Shown: positions 44,198-54,376, counted from the first letter of the stretch. The stretch: 64,000 bases of DNA from SZUA-22 sp963751695 (GCA_963751695.1 CAVVVP010000005.1:186001-250000); one strand, 5' to 3'. The notes: generated from the sequence alone by a model not told the origin. Numbers and translations: made by a program.

Positions 44198-45124
44198 ATG
44201 ATATTGATAATAAGACTAGCTATCTTTAGCTACATAATAATAAATTTTTCAATAATACAAGCTCAAGATAAAATGAAATACAATGAATTAACAGAAGAAG
44301 AAAAATATGTGATCATTAACAAAGGAACTGAGCGTCCTTTTACTGGTGAATATACTAATTATAAAGACGAAGGTACTTATATCTGCAAACAATGTAACGC
44401 AGAACTATATAAATCAAATAACAAGTTTGATTCACACTGTGGGTGGCCTAGTTTTGATGATGAAATAGATGGAGCTGTGAAAAGGGTGCCTGATGCAGAT
44501 GGACACAGAACAGAAATTATCTGTACTAATTGTGGAGGACATCTTGGACATGTGTTCCTTGGTGAAGGATTTACTGATAAGAACACGAGGCATTGTGTCA
44601 ATTCAATTTCTTTGAACTTCATCCCAAATGAAAGTAAAACTGAATTCAATAAAGCAATTTATGCTGGTGGATGTTTCTGGGGAGTTCAGTTTTTATTCGA
44701 TCAGACCGAGGGTGTTCTTAAAACCAAAGTAGGTTATACCGGTGGAACTACTAAGAATCCAACTTACCAAGAAGTGTGCTACGAAAATACTGGACATGCA
44801 GAAGCTCTTGAAGTTGAGTTTGATCCTTCAATAGTGAGTTATGAAGAGTTGACAAAACTATTTTTTGAAATTCACGACCCGACTCAACTAAATAAACAGG
44901 GTCCGGATATTGGTAATCAATATCGTTCTGAAATATTTTATTTTGATGATCATCAAAAAGAGGTTGCAGAAAAATTGATTGGTATTCTGGAAGATAAAGG
45001 CTATGATGTTGTTACAAAAATAACTAAAGCCTCAGAGTTTTACGATGCTGAGGATTATCATCAAGAGTATTATGAGAAGAAAAACGGGACTCCCTACTGT
45101 CACTTTTATACAAAAAGATTTTAA
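44198..45124 (+). CDS. Exported bifunctional methionine sulfoxide reductase, MsrB-MsrA fusion
   Basis: A signal peptide (ends about IIQAQ, residue 23) is followed by an MsrB domain (about 27-145): zinc cysteines 63, 66, 109 and 112, and the catalytic Cys133 in RHCVNSISL. An MsrA domain (about 152-308) has AGGCFWG with catalytic Cys159 and the late DYHQEYYEKKN. The fusion reduces both R- and S-methionine sulfoxide. The order MsrB then MsrA is the reverse of the better-known MsrA-MsrB proteins, and the signal peptide places it outside the cytoplasm, protecting exported proteins. AAAGGA precedes the ATG. An intrinsic terminator follows. Confidence 0.92.
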   Translation: MILIIRLAIFSYIIINFSIIQAQDKMKYNELTEEEKYVIINKGTERPFTGEYTNYKDEGTYICKQCNAELYKSNNKFDSHCGWPSFDDEIDGAVKRVPDADGHRTEIICTNCGGHLGHVFLGEGFTDKNTRHCVNSISLNFIPNESKTEFNKAIYAGGCFWGVQFLFDQTEGVLKTKVGYTGGTTKNPTYQEVCYENTGHAEALEVEFDPSIVSYEELTKLFFEIHDPTQLNKQGPDIGNQYRSEIFYFDDHQKEVAEKLIGILEDKGYDVVTKITKASEFYDAEDYHQEYYEKKNGTPYCHFYTKRF

Positions 45125-45132
45125 TTAAATTT

Positions 45133-45168
45133 AAACCTCGGAGATTTTAAAGCCTCCGAGGTTTTTTT
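45133..45168. terminator. Intrinsic terminator after the MsrB-MsrA gene
   Basis: AAACCTCGGAG (45133-45143) and CTCCGAGGTTT (45154-45164) form a perfect 11-bp stem with a 10-base loop, followed by a T-tract to 45168. It also lies at the end of the convergent STAS gene. Confidence 0.92.
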
Positions 45169-45189
45169 AAAATACTTTTTTCTAATTCT

Positions 45190-45531
45190 TTATGCTTCGT
45201 AACTTTTTACTGCATCATTAACAGTATCATAAAAACTAAACACAGAATTAAGCTTTGTAATCGAAAGAACTCCACTAACTTTATCAGAAACTTCTGCTAA
45301 CTTCATGTCACCACCAGAGTTCTTGAGAGTTGTAAACGCTCTAATTAAGATTCCAATGCCGGTCGAATTCACAAATTTTACGTCAGCTAGATTAACAACA
45401 AATTTGTTTCTTCCAGCATCAATCTTGTCTGCAATAAAATCTTGAAAATCAGAAGCACCTGGGCCACCTTCAAGTTTACCTTTAAATTCTATTACATCGA
45501 CCTCATAAACTTCTTTTGTATTATACTTCAT
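45190..45531 (-). CDS. STAS-domain anti-sigma factor antagonist
   Basis: A 113-residue single-domain STAS protein of the SpoIIAA/RsbV type. The conserved phosphorylation loop reads LADVKFVNSTGIGILIRAF, with Ser56 as the expected phosphoserine. In partner switching, a serine kinase inactivates such a protein and a SpoIIE-type phosphatase reactivates it. Four SpoIIE proteins are encoded in the next 19 kb, the nearest just 69 bases upstream on the same strand. No cognate HATPase kinase is in the window, so the anti-sigma partner must be elsewhere. AAGGAG precedes the ATG. Confidence 0.92.
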   Translation of the reverse strand: MKYNTKEVYEVDVIEFKGKLEGGPGASDFQDFIADKIDAGRNKFVVNLADVKFVNSTGIGILIRAFTTLKNSGGDMKLAEVSDKVSGVLSITKLNSVFSFYDTVNDAVKSYEA

Positions 45532-45600
45532 TTTATTCTCCTTTGATGAGTTAATTACTTATTCTTCTTTAATATAAAATATTCACAAAAAGTATTCAAA

Positions 45601-48117
45601 CTATTTTATTTTTAAAACGAGTAAAGATATATCATCTTCAATCGGATGCTCTCCTCTCCATTCATCTGCAGCTTCCACAATAGCCTCTATTATTCTATCT
45701 GGATTACGAGAACCAACATCCTTAAAGATTTTTGATATTCTAAAATATGCCATTTGCTCCCCTTCTTCATTTGCCAGCTCAGGTAGTCCATCCGACATTA
45801 AAAGTAATGTGTCTCCTTGATCTAACTGCAAGTTAAAATCTTTGTATGGAAAGTCTAACATAGCTCCAAGAGGCATACCCATTAAGTTTATCTCCTCAAC
45901 GTGTTGACTTTTTTTAGAATACATCAAAATAGGTGGCATACCTGCGCTAGAAACTAGTAAACGATTATCTTTTAGTTTAAGAAGAGTAAATGCCATCATC
46001 ATTCTTCCTAGTCTGCTCTTCTTGATAGTATTATTGCTCTTTAGCATGAATGTTGCAAGATCGTTATCGGCTGAATCAGAAACGAAAAGACCTTTAATAA
46101 GTGAGACAACAACTCCTGCCTGCATACCGTGACCTGTTGCATCACCAAATCCAATATTAAGTGTCTCATCTTCTGAAATTGAAAAATCGTAATAGTCCCC
46201 TCCCACTTCAGATGCTGTTCTCATATAGACAGCAATTTCAAATTTATCTGAGAGTGGAATAGTTTCTGGTAGCATCGAGAGTTGAAGTTTTCTTGCATCT
46301 TCAAGTTCTTTTGTCTGTCTTTCACTTTCGATCTGTATAACTTTAGCTTGAGCAGCAGCAGTTTCAGCCTTTAGTTCAGCTTGCTCAGCTCTTAGTTCAG
46401 ATTCCTTTATTCTTGATGCTTCAAGTTGCTTATTGACCTCATATTTTCTGTAAAGCTGAACTAATCCGATTAGAACCAAAACATATAATGTATATGCCCA
46501 CCAAGTTTTATAAAATGGAGGGGCAATAATAATTTCATAAGCGAGTTCATTTGCTGCTTTGATGCCATCTGCATTTGACGCTTTTAATTTAAACATATAA
46601 CTACCGGGACTCAAATTCCTATATGTTATCCGCCTTTGAGTTGTTGTAAGTATAGGTTTTTCATCATAGTTGATTAGTTGATATTCGTATTTATTGTTTT
46701 GTGGGGAAGCAAAATGTAGTGCAACGAATTCTATACTGATCGAATTTTGATCATGATTAAGTGATATTTCTTTTTCATCGATAATATGTTGAACAAAAGA
46801 CTTATTCCCCTTTCGAATTATTGATTTACCATTAATCAAAAAATCATTAACAATTAGTTTGGGAAGGTTCAAATTCTTTTTTACTTTGCTCGGATCAAAA
46901 TGAAGAATTCCTTCGGTGCCACCAAAATATAGTCTTCTGTTTTCATCTTTGTAAGCTGATTTTGCATGAAATTTGTTTATTTTTACTCCATCATCACTTG
47001 AATATACGCGCGATTCATCATTTTTTGTATCATATCTAACAAGTCGATTATTTGTAGTTAACCATAAAGTGCTGTTCCCAAAATCAAGGATTGAGTTAAT
47101 AGTATTGCTTGGTAGATTACTATTTTGAAGAGTTATTCTCTTGAACTCCCCGGAAGCAAGATCTAACCTGCATAATCCACGATTCAATGTTCCTAACCAC
47201 AATATACTGTCCTCTATACCGTTTGAAATAATATTCAATACCATATCATCACCAATCTCAGATTCAAATGTTTCTTCAAAGTTAAACGGTATGAACATTT
47301 TCTCGCGGAGGTCAAATTTTCTAATACCTCTTGTAGTTCCAATCCAGAGATAATCATTTCCATCTTGAAAATATGAAAGGACATTAACTTTATTAGAGGC
47401 AGAAGAATCAATATAGTGGGCTTTTATAGAAAGTGTTGTTAGATCAATTTGATCTAAGCCGCCACCCCTTGTACCAACCCACAGGTCACTGTTATTGAAA
47501 GCTCTGATGAAACTTATCTTATTGCTCTGAAGTCTATTTTTACTCCCCTCGCTTATATGTGCTAACAGAGTGTCAGATTGAACTACTAAAATTCCATTAT
47601 CTGAAGTTCCTATCCAATATCTATCCAGATGGTCAATAAAAATAGAGTTTATTCTATTGTGTCTAATGTAAGGTGTTAGGTTAAATTTCCTTGCTAGAGG
47701 AATTTTACTTCCTTTTATAAGATCAATTTTAATAATGTCTTCATAAGTTCCGGCATACAAGTTTTCATCATCCTTATATAAAGTATAAACATTATTTTCT
47801 GAAACTCTTGTTTGAGGAATATCAGTTAATATGTACTTAAAGTTTGGTCTGAATCTGTTAAGTTTCGTCAATCCTTTATTTCCTGCAGCAAACCATAAAA
47901 TTCCGGAATGATCCTCTAAGATGTCCCGAACAAGATTGGATGCTAAACTAGATGGATCATTTTCATCATTTGTATAATTATTACTAATTCCAGTTTTTGT
48001 ATCAAATTCAAATATTCCGTTGTCTGTACCGATCCATAGAATTCCGGGTTCTGAAGGTGCTTCGGAGCATTTTAAAGATTCTTTCTGATCTGCTTTTCGA
48101 TTTTTTTGTATAATCAA
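45601..48117 (-). CDS. Y_Y_Y propeller sensor with SpoIIE phosphatase, C-terminal part (frameshifted gene)
   Basis: From about SEPGILWIGTDNGIFEFDTK this frame continues the propeller begun at 48008-48895, with further two-component-regulator propeller repeats (LWIGTRGG, LWLGTLNRG) to about residue 400. A Y_Y_Y beta-sandwich follows (YEYQLINYDEKP to SPGSYMFKLKASN), then one membrane helix (TLYVLVLIGLVQLY), a coiled coil rich in Ala/Glu (about 560-600) and a SpoIIE-type PP2C domain. The phosphatase metal motifs are all present: EVGGDYYDFS, GDATGHGMQAG, MSDGLPEL, EDDISLLVLK. The first 28 codons are out-of-frame shadow. Confidence 0.88.
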   Translation of the reverse strand: MIIQKNRKADQKESLKCSEAPSEPGILWIGTDNGIFEFDTKTGISNNYTNDENDPSSLASNLVRDILEDHSGILWFAAGNKGLTKLNRFRPNFKYILTDIPQTRVSENNVYTLYKDDENLYAGTYEDIIKIDLIKGSKIPLARKFNLTPYIRHNRINSIFIDHLDRYWIGTSDNGILVVQSDTLLAHISEGSKNRLQSNKISFIRAFNNSDLWVGTRGGGLDQIDLTTLSIKAHYIDSSASNKVNVLSYFQDGNDYLWIGTTRGIRKFDLREKMFIPFNFEETFESEIGDDMVLNIISNGIEDSILWLGTLNRGLCRLDLASGEFKRITLQNSNLPSNTINSILDFGNSTLWLTTNNRLVRYDTKNDESRVYSSDDGVKINKFHAKSAYKDENRRLYFGGTEGILHFDPSKVKKNLNLPKLIVNDFLINGKSIIRKGNKSFVQHIIDEKEISLNHDQNSISIEFVALHFASPQNNKYEYQLINYDEKPILTTTQRRITYRNLSPGSYMFKLKASNADGIKAANELAYEIIIAPPFYKTWWAYTLYVLVLIGLVQLYRKYEVNKQLEASRIKESELRAEQAELKAETAAAQAKVIQIESERQTKELEDARKLQLSMLPETIPLSDKFEIAVYMRTASEVGGDYYDFSISEDETLNIGFGDATGHGMQAGVVVSLIKGLFVSDSADNDLATFMLKSNNTIKKSRLGRMMMAFTLLKLKDNRLLVSSAGMPPILMYSKKSQHVEEINLMGMPLGAMLDFPYKDFNLQLDQGDTLLLMSDGLPELANEEGEQMAYFRISKIFKDVGSRNPDRIIEAIVEAADEWRGEHPIEDDISLLVLKIK

Positions 48118-48895
48118 TTTTTTGAAATGCTTTTATCTCCTGATCGAACTTGTATAATCCATAATCAGTGCCCACCCAGAGATTTTTATAACTGTCATAA
48201 AAAAGATCAGTAATAAAATTTTTTCTTTCATTTCTTGAATCACTTTGATCAAGATAAAATCTTTCAAAAGATTGATTTAGTTTGTTGAATTTATTCAGTC
48301 CATTAGCGGTGCTTATCCAGAGGATTCCTTTTCTATCATCAACAATGTCTGTAACAAAATTATTGCTAAGTGAATTTCTATCTATTGAATCATATACAGA
48401 ACTTAAAAACCTCTTAGATTCTTGGTCAAAGTGCGCTAAACCTCCAGCATTTGTACCACCGATAATATCACCCATTCCAACCCAGAGAGTTCCATCACTA
48501 TCTTTATAAAGAGTCGTTATTTGATGAAAACTTAATCCTTTCTCGATGGAATAATAACTAAATGAATTATTTATTGGATCATAGCGATTTAATCCTCTTG
48601 TTGTTCCAATCCATATACTTTCATTACTTTCTTCAACGCAAATAGAAATTCCTGGAGAGATTGAATTAGAATCGTATGGATCATTTCTGAAAATACTGAA
48701 CTTGTAACCATCGTATAGATTTACACCGTCAGGTGTAATAAACCAAAGTAAACCCCTTTTATCTTGGAATATATCATATACATCATCTTCAGAAAGACCT
48801 TCCTGTTCAGTTATATTCGTAAAGGAATAAGTTTGAGCATGGCTAAAGCTTGAGATCAGCAATACTAGCGTTATTAAATGGCACAGTATTTTCAT
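48008..48895 (-). CDS. Y_Y_Y propeller sensor with SpoIIE phosphatase, N-terminal part (frameshifted gene)
   Basis: The 295-residue ORF has a signal peptide (VLLISSFSHAQ) and the first blades of the propeller: GLSEDDVYDIFQDKRGLLWF, WIGTTRGLNRYDP, LWVGTDYGLYKFD. It ends in meaningless sequence after the A-run at 48101-48107 (seven A on the coding strand; six keep the frame). The true protein, 45601-48895, would have about 1,100 residues: periplasmic propeller sensor, one membrane helix, cytoplasmic SpoIIE phosphatase. Confidence 0.82.
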   Translation of the reverse strand: MKILCHLITLVLLISSFSHAQTYSFTNITEQEGLSEDDVYDIFQDKRGLLWFITPDGVNLYDGYKFSIFRNDPYDSNSISPGISICVEESNESIWIGTTRGLNRYDPINNSFSYYSIEKGLSFHQITTLYKDSDGTLWVGMGDIIGGTNAGGLAHFDQESKRFLSSVYDSIDRNSLSNNFVTDIVDDRKGILWISTANGLNKFNKLNQSFERFYLDQSDSRNERKNFITDLFYDSYKNLWVGTDYGLYKFDQEIKAFQKIDYTKKSKSRSERIFKMLRSTFRTRNSMDRYRQRNI

Positions 48896-49052
48896 TAACT
48901 AACGGAAATATTTATAATAAGTTTAGATTCTGTTATAAAATACTAATATAATTATTTCAACCAACTTTGGTTACTCAAAAATAAAATAAATGAGATATTT
49001 TATACAATTTATTACCTTACAAACGAAATTATTACAATTAAAGTTATAATAT

Positions 49053-49508
49053 ATGCAATCAAATAAAGTAGTTGTCTTAGCAATTCTTCTTTTAGTTCTT
49101 GCAGCATGTTCGCAAGTTCCGAATCAGAAATCTTTATTGTCTGAATCTCCAAGTCCAAATAATTGTAGAATTATTGGAACAATTGAATCTATTGAAGATT
49201 TTAGAGATGAAACAGGGCCATGTTCAACTAATCATTGTATTGCATCAGTAAAAATCGATAAGATAACCAAACGAGGAATGAGTTTTGATTCCCCTATCGC
49301 CAAAAATGATGTAATCGATTTAAAATTTGAGTTTACTTTAAGTCCAACTGATAGTTTATTTCCAGAATTAATCTCTCACTTACCCGGATTAAAAATTGGG
49401 AATAAATTTATGGGTGATATTGAAAAAATTGTTTCTATAAATGTTTCTGGAATAAAATCTATCGATACATATAGAATTTTTAAATATGATAGAATTGAAG
49501 GAAGATAA
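49053..49508 (+). CDS. Small lipoprotein of unknown function
   Basis: The 151-residue protein has a signal with lipobox LAAC (about residue 19). The mature part is beta-rich with two cysteines around residues 30-75 (NNCRIIGTIESIEDF, GPCSTNHCIASVKIDK), possibly disulfide-bonded. I do not recognise the family. It starts divergently from the propeller sensor gene, and its last base is shared with the start of the next gene (stop and ATG overlap at 49508), so the two are coupled. A role in secretion or anchoring of the T9SS cargo is a guess. Confidence 0.55.
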   Translation: MQSNKVVVLAILLLVLAACSQVPNQKSLLSESPSPNNCRIIGTIESIEDFRDETGPCSTNHCIASVKIDKITKRGMSFDSPIAKNDVIDLKFEFTLSPTDSLFPELISHLPGLKIGNKFMGDIEKIVSINVSGIKSIDTYRIFKYDRIEGR

Positions 49509-52255
49509 TGACTTATAATAAATTAATACCACCATCGATGATAATTTTTCTAGCTCTGATAATTATTTTTACTCTTGAAAAACAAAATTTTGAAAGTTAT
49601 AAGACATTTCATTATAAGAAATCCTCAATTGGTTCAAAAGAGAATCCACAAAAACGTTTTGAATATGAATATCGGATGCTTAAAAGCCCTATATCTGGAA
49701 AAATTCCGGAGGAGATAAGAAGAAAAGAAATTGAATTTGTTAAAACAATACCAAGTAAAAGGATTCAATCCTTGACTAAAACAGAAATTGATTTTAATTT
49801 TACTTCACGTGGTCCAATTAATAGAGGCGGAAGAACCAGGGCTCTGGGTGTTGACATAAGAAGTACAGCTAATAATGTGACCATAATCGCTGCTGGAGTA
49901 TCTGGTGGTATTTGGAGATCGACAAATAACGGAGCTGAATGGATACAGACAAGTCTTCCATCTCAAATTAATAGCGCAACTTGCATCGTACAAGATACCC
50001 GTTCAGGTAATCAAGATACTTGGTACATCGGAACAGGCGAAGCTAGAGGTAATTCTGCTTCTGGTGGAAACTCACTTTATATGGGTGATGGAATTTTTAA
50101 ATCAACGAACAATGGACAGAGTTGGTCCCGTATTCCAAGTACCGTTCGGAATACCCCGCAGCAATATAATTCTCCATTCAATTTTGTACATGCATTAGCG
50201 ATGAATCCAAACACTGGGTCAATATTTGTTGCTGCTTCAAATGTGATTATGAAATCTTCAAATGGTGGGGCTTCTTGGACAACAGTTAGAGGTGTTTTAG
50301 CAAATAACACTCAATCTTTTGTTACAGTTGCCCCAAATGGAGTCGTTTATGCTTGTCTTAATAGTGCGGTCACTGATAAAGGTGTTTGGAAATCAACAAA
50401 TGATGGAAGTAGCTGGTCTGAAATAACTCCGACTGATTTTCCACAAACCTACAATCGGGTAATACTTACTGTTGCTCCTTCAAATCCTGATCGACTTTAC
50501 CTTTTAGCACATACTCCAGGAAGCGGTGCCGAAAGTCCTGTTGGAGATGGTGATGAACATTCAATTTGGATTTCCTCCAATGGCGGGACATCTTGGGTAA
50601 ATAGAACAAGTAATATTCCTAATCCAGATAACGTTGCTGGTTATGCTTCACAAAACGGATATAACATGGTGATGGCTGTAAAGCCTGATGACCCTGATTA
50701 TCTTGTATTTGGAGGGACAAATCTACATAGATCGACAGATGCCCTTGCTACAAAGCTTACAAACACTAAAAGTAATTGGATCGGTGGATATGCATTAGCA
50801 AATGATGTAAGTCAATATACAAATCATCATGCTGATCAGCATGCACTAGTGTTTGCACCATTTAGTTCCACAGTTCTTTATTCTGGAAATGACGGCGGAG
50901 TTCAATACTGTCCTAACTTATCTCAACCCACTGTAGTTTGGGGGCAACTAAACAAGGGATATACTACTTCGCAGTTTTATTCGATTGCGTTAGACCACTC
51001 GAGTGGTGATGATCCCGTTCTTATTGGAGGACTACAGGATAATGCTCATTATTTTACTAATTCATTTGATAACTCCAAAAACTGGATTGAAATGTTAGGT
51101 GGAGGTGATGGTGCGTTTACGGCAATTGCAAACGGTAAAACCGAATATTATATAGAAACTCAGAATGGTTTTCTCTTTCGAATTAGACTAGATAATAATG
51201 GTAACTGGCAGAATTGGACAGTTGCTAAACCTGATCACGAAACTGATTATCTTTTTATCAATCCTTATGCTCTTGATCCTAATGATTCAAAAAGGATGTA
51301 TTTTGTTGCTGGCGATAGTTTGTGGAGAAATAATAATCTTACTGCGATTCCTAACTATCAGCAAGATCCAACTGAAATAAACTGGGATGTTCTTTCAAAT
51401 ACTGAGACTGGGGCGATCATTACTGTAGTATCGGTATCAAAGAATCCAGCTAATTTAGTCTATTATGGCTCATCAACTGGAAGAATTTTTAAACTTACAA
51501 ACGCTCATTTAGGAAATCCTTCCCCCACAGATATCTCCTCCGGTAAAGGACTCCCTCCTGGATATGTAAGTTCAATCGCTATTGATGAAAGTGATGCAAA
51601 CAAAGTAATCGCTGTATTTTCAAATTATGAGATCATTTCCCTCTATTATTCAGATAATGGTGGCACAAGTTGGACACCAGTTGCCGGCAATCTAGAACAA
51701 AATCCAGATGGAAGTGGTAATGGTCCCTCATGCAGATGGGCGTCAATTCTAAATCATAATAATCAGAAACATTTTTTCGTAGCAACAAGCGCAGGACTAT
51801 ACTCAACTTCTCAACTAAATGGCAATTCGACATTATGGGTGCAGGAATCCCCAGATAAAATTGGAGTCGCGGTCTGCACAATGGTGAAAACCAGAGACAT
51901 TGATGGTTCGGCTGTTGTAGCAACTCATGGCGCTGGCGTATTTAGTGCAGATCATACTGTTGGGATTAGTAACAGAGAAATAGTTAGAAACTTTACACTT
52001 TCACAAAATTATCCAAATCCATTTAATCCAACTACATCAATAGAATATACCTTAAGTAATCAAACTGCTGAAGATGTTTCTTTGATTGTTTATGATATAA
52101 TGGGCAGAAAAGTCGCAACTTTGGTTAACGAGAGACAAAGTTCTGGGATGTACAATGTAAAATTCAATGCAAGTTCTCTAGCATCTGGTATGTATATCTA
52201 CGAATTGAGCAGTGGTAATATTAAAATTTCGAAAAAGATGGTGTTGATGAAATAA
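49508..52255 (+). CDS. T9SS-secreted sortilin/BNR-type beta-propeller protein
   Basis: The 915-residue protein has an N-terminal hydrophobic segment (IIFLALIIIFTL), a long sialidase/VPS10-like propeller region with repeated Asp-box-like motifs (GIWRSTNNGAEW, GIFKSTNNGQSW, GVWKSTNDGSSW, SDNGGTSWTPVAG), and a type IX sorting domain at the end (LSQNYPNPFNPTTSIEYTL, then KISKKMVLMK). Such proteins are surface-exposed or released; a peptidase-linked or adhesion role is often suggested but unproven. Its stop abuts the convergent SpoIIE gene with no gap. Confidence 0.85.
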   Translation: MTYNKLIPPSMIIFLALIIIFTLEKQNFESYKTFHYKKSSIGSKENPQKRFEYEYRMLKSPISGKIPEEIRRKEIEFVKTIPSKRIQSLTKTEIDFNFTSRGPINRGGRTRALGVDIRSTANNVTIIAAGVSGGIWRSTNNGAEWIQTSLPSQINSATCIVQDTRSGNQDTWYIGTGEARGNSASGGNSLYMGDGIFKSTNNGQSWSRIPSTVRNTPQQYNSPFNFVHALAMNPNTGSIFVAASNVIMKSSNGGASWTTVRGVLANNTQSFVTVAPNGVVYACLNSAVTDKGVWKSTNDGSSWSEITPTDFPQTYNRVILTVAPSNPDRLYLLAHTPGSGAESPVGDGDEHSIWISSNGGTSWVNRTSNIPNPDNVAGYASQNGYNMVMAVKPDDPDYLVFGGTNLHRSTDALATKLTNTKSNWIGGYALANDVSQYTNHHADQHALVFAPFSSTVLYSGNDGGVQYCPNLSQPTVVWGQLNKGYTTSQFYSIALDHSSGDDPVLIGGLQDNAHYFTNSFDNSKNWIEMLGGGDGAFTAIANGKTEYYIETQNGFLFRIRLDNNGNWQNWTVAKPDHETDYLFINPYALDPNDSKRMYFVAGDSLWRNNNLTAIPNYQQDPTEINWDVLSNTETGAIITVVSVSKNPANLVYYGSSTGRIFKLTNAHLGNPSPTDISSGKGLPPGYVSSIAIDESDANKVIAVFSNYEIISLYYSDNGGTSWTPVAGNLEQNPDGSGNGPSCRWASILNHNNQKHFFVATSAGLYSTSQLNGNSTLWVQESPDKIGVAVCTMVKTRDIDGSAVVATHGAGVFSADHTVGISNREIVRNFTLSQNYPNPFNPTTSIEYTLSNQTAEDVSLIVYDIMGRKVATLVNERQSSGMYNVKFNASSLASGMYIYELSSGNIKISKKMVLMK

Positions 52256-54316
52256 TTATTTGACTTTCAAAACAACGAAAGTTATGTCATCCTCAATTTC
52301 TGCCCCATCGGAATATTCTGTGACGACTATGTTCATATGATCGATAATTGTCTGAGCATCATTAGCTGCATGATTTAGAAATATCTCTTTTACCTTTTCA
52401 TATCCAAGCATTTCCTTTTTAGGATTAAATAACTCTGGGAATCCATCACTGCAAAGAAAGATCGTATCTCCTGAAGAAACTGTAACTTCTTTCAATTCAT
52501 ATTTGTATGCTGTTGCTGATCCAAGTGGCATACCGCGTAAGAATAGTTCTTCAAGTATATTGCTTTCTCCACGATGAATTAGCACAGGAGGCATTCCAGC
52601 AGATGACAATTCCATTATATCATCATTGATTTTTAACATGCAGAAACACATTGATAATAATCTAAAATTCATATTTTTCAATGCAGAGGACATACTATTC
52701 ATTGTCCCGATAATATCAGAATTATCATTAAATGAATTGAAAAGACTTTTTGTTGCAGTTACCATCGTTCCTGCCATAAGTCCGTGACCGGTTGCATCAC
52801 CAATTACAGCCGTAAGAATTCCATCCTTTGACAAATGAAAATCATAGTAGTCTCCCCCAACCTCAGTAGCAGTATTCATAGATACTGCAATATCGAATCT
52901 TGGATCATCGGGTAATTCTTTTGGGAGCATAGAAAGTTGTAGCTGCCGAGCTTCTTCAAGTTCCTTGGTCTTTCGTTCGTTCTCTGCTCTCTCTCGTTCT
53001 GCTGCAATTTCTAGCTCAGCAGTTTTCTTCTGGTTTTCAATTTCTCTTGCTGATAATTCCTTTACTGTTTCTATCTGCTTTTCAAGATTTCTATTTGTAT
53101 CAGCAATGTTTCTGGCTAAATAAATAGACATAGAAAGCGGTAGGCTGAGTAAACCAAAAAAGAAAAATATTGCTCCAATAATTGAATTAATATTACTCGT
53201 AAATAAACTAATTACAATAATTGAGAGAAAGAATAATCCATTAATAATTACGCCGGTTCCTATTATCCACGAATTTTGTTCCTTTCTTTTTATCGCAAGA
53301 ATAATTACTCTAATTCCTTCAAGTACTGCCAGAACAATTACTGCAACGAGCAGATAGTCTTCAATTTCAACCGGTAATGTAGTAAAAGTTAAAACTGTAA
53401 TTACTATGGAGAGAGTTAAAATTATATAAAACTGTTTTGGTATCCTATCGTAGAAAATTGAATATAGAAATCCCAAATATGAAACAAATGATAATGATAA
53501 GGCAATTGTATTCACAATTTGGAAAGATGCTTCAACAACAAGACTTTCTGTTACAAATCTTATACCTACAGAGAACAGGAAAACGATTCCTAAAAAAAAC
53601 GTAAATAAGGCATAATAAAGATTCTCTTTTTTCCTTTGATAAAATAAGTAAAGTAGAAAATAGAGCAATGATAGTGTAAAAAAGATTCCGCTAATTCCGA
53701 CATTAACTGCATAAGTTAGACCTTCGTTAAATACAGTATTTTTTGAACTCCGGTTTGAGTTTGTGATTCCAATTGAAAAACCGATTCTATCAAAATATTT
53801 TTTATACCATCTAGGTTCTTTAATAAAAATTTGATTAGAATACCTGACAGCCAAGGTATATATTTGATTCGTATCAAGATCTATGTAAAAAGGTATTCTT
53901 CGTGGGTTATAGATTTTTTCGGAGTCAGCCAATGTTGAAATTGTCCCTAATTCTTTAACTATTCTTCCATTCAAATATATCTGCGATGCCCCAAACTGGC
54001 TGACGAGTAATGCTACATTCCTATTCGTTAGCGTCGAATCAATGTTTATTGTTTTTCTAAACCAACCAATCCCCTCCCAATCAACTTTTAGGGAATCATC
54101 CAGATTTAGGCGACAATCTACAACTTCCCACTTTGAATCATCAAACAATGGATCTGACCAAGTTGAATCATCACCGGGATGATATCTCCAATCCTCATTA
54201 AAATTAACTGTTCTGGATGCAATTGTATCAGCTTTAATTAAAAGAGTATCAACAGATTGTGAAAAAAGTGTGAGTGGTAAAAATGCCGCCAAAATAAATT
54301 TTTGTAATAATCTCAT
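52256..54316 (-). CDS. 7TMR-DISM-type membrane sensor with SpoIIE phosphatase
   Basis: Layout of the 686 residues: signal peptide (LTLFSQ), a periplasmic jelly-roll, galactose-binding-like domain (about 35-185; DWRYHPGDDSTWSDP, GWFRKTINID), seven membrane helices (about 205-400), a coiled coil (about 405-455), and the SpoIIE PP2C domain. Phosphatase motifs are intact: EVGGDYYDFH, GDATGHGLMAG, CSDGFPELFN, EDDITFVVLK. It would sense an extracellular ligand and dephosphorylate a STAS protein, presumably the one at 45190. The gene ends head to head with the T9SS cargo gene. Confidence 0.9.
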   Translation of the reverse strand: MRLLQKFILAAFLPLTLFSQSVDTLLIKADTIASRTVNFNEDWRYHPGDDSTWSDPLFDDSKWEVVDCRLNLDDSLKVDWEGIGWFRKTINIDSTLTNRNVALLVSQFGASQIYLNGRIVKELGTISTLADSEKIYNPRRIPFYIDLDTNQIYTLAVRYSNQIFIKEPRWYKKYFDRIGFSIGITNSNRSSKNTVFNEGLTYAVNVGISGIFFTLSLLYFLLYLFYQRKKENLYYALFTFFLGIVFLFSVGIRFVTESLVVEASFQIVNTIALSLSFVSYLGFLYSIFYDRIPKQFYIILTLSIVITVLTFTTLPVEIEDYLLVAVIVLAVLEGIRVIILAIKRKEQNSWIIGTGVIINGLFFLSIIVISLFTSNINSIIGAIFFFFGLLSLPLSMSIYLARNIADTNRNLEKQIETVKELSAREIENQKKTAELEIAAERERAENERKTKELEEARQLQLSMLPKELPDDPRFDIAVSMNTATEVGGDYYDFHLSKDGILTAVIGDATGHGLMAGTMVTATKSLFNSFNDNSDIIGTMNSMSSALKNMNFRLLSMCFCMLKINDDIMELSSAGMPPVLIHRGESNILEELFLRGMPLGSATAYKYELKEVTVSSGDTIFLCSDGFPELFNPKKEMLGYEKVKEIFLNHAANDAQTIIDHMNIVVTEYSDGAEIEDDITFVVLKVK

Positions 54317-54376
54317 ATTCTCAATTATGATTCATTTTATTGATTGGTTCAAATATAAGGATTTCAATATATTTAT

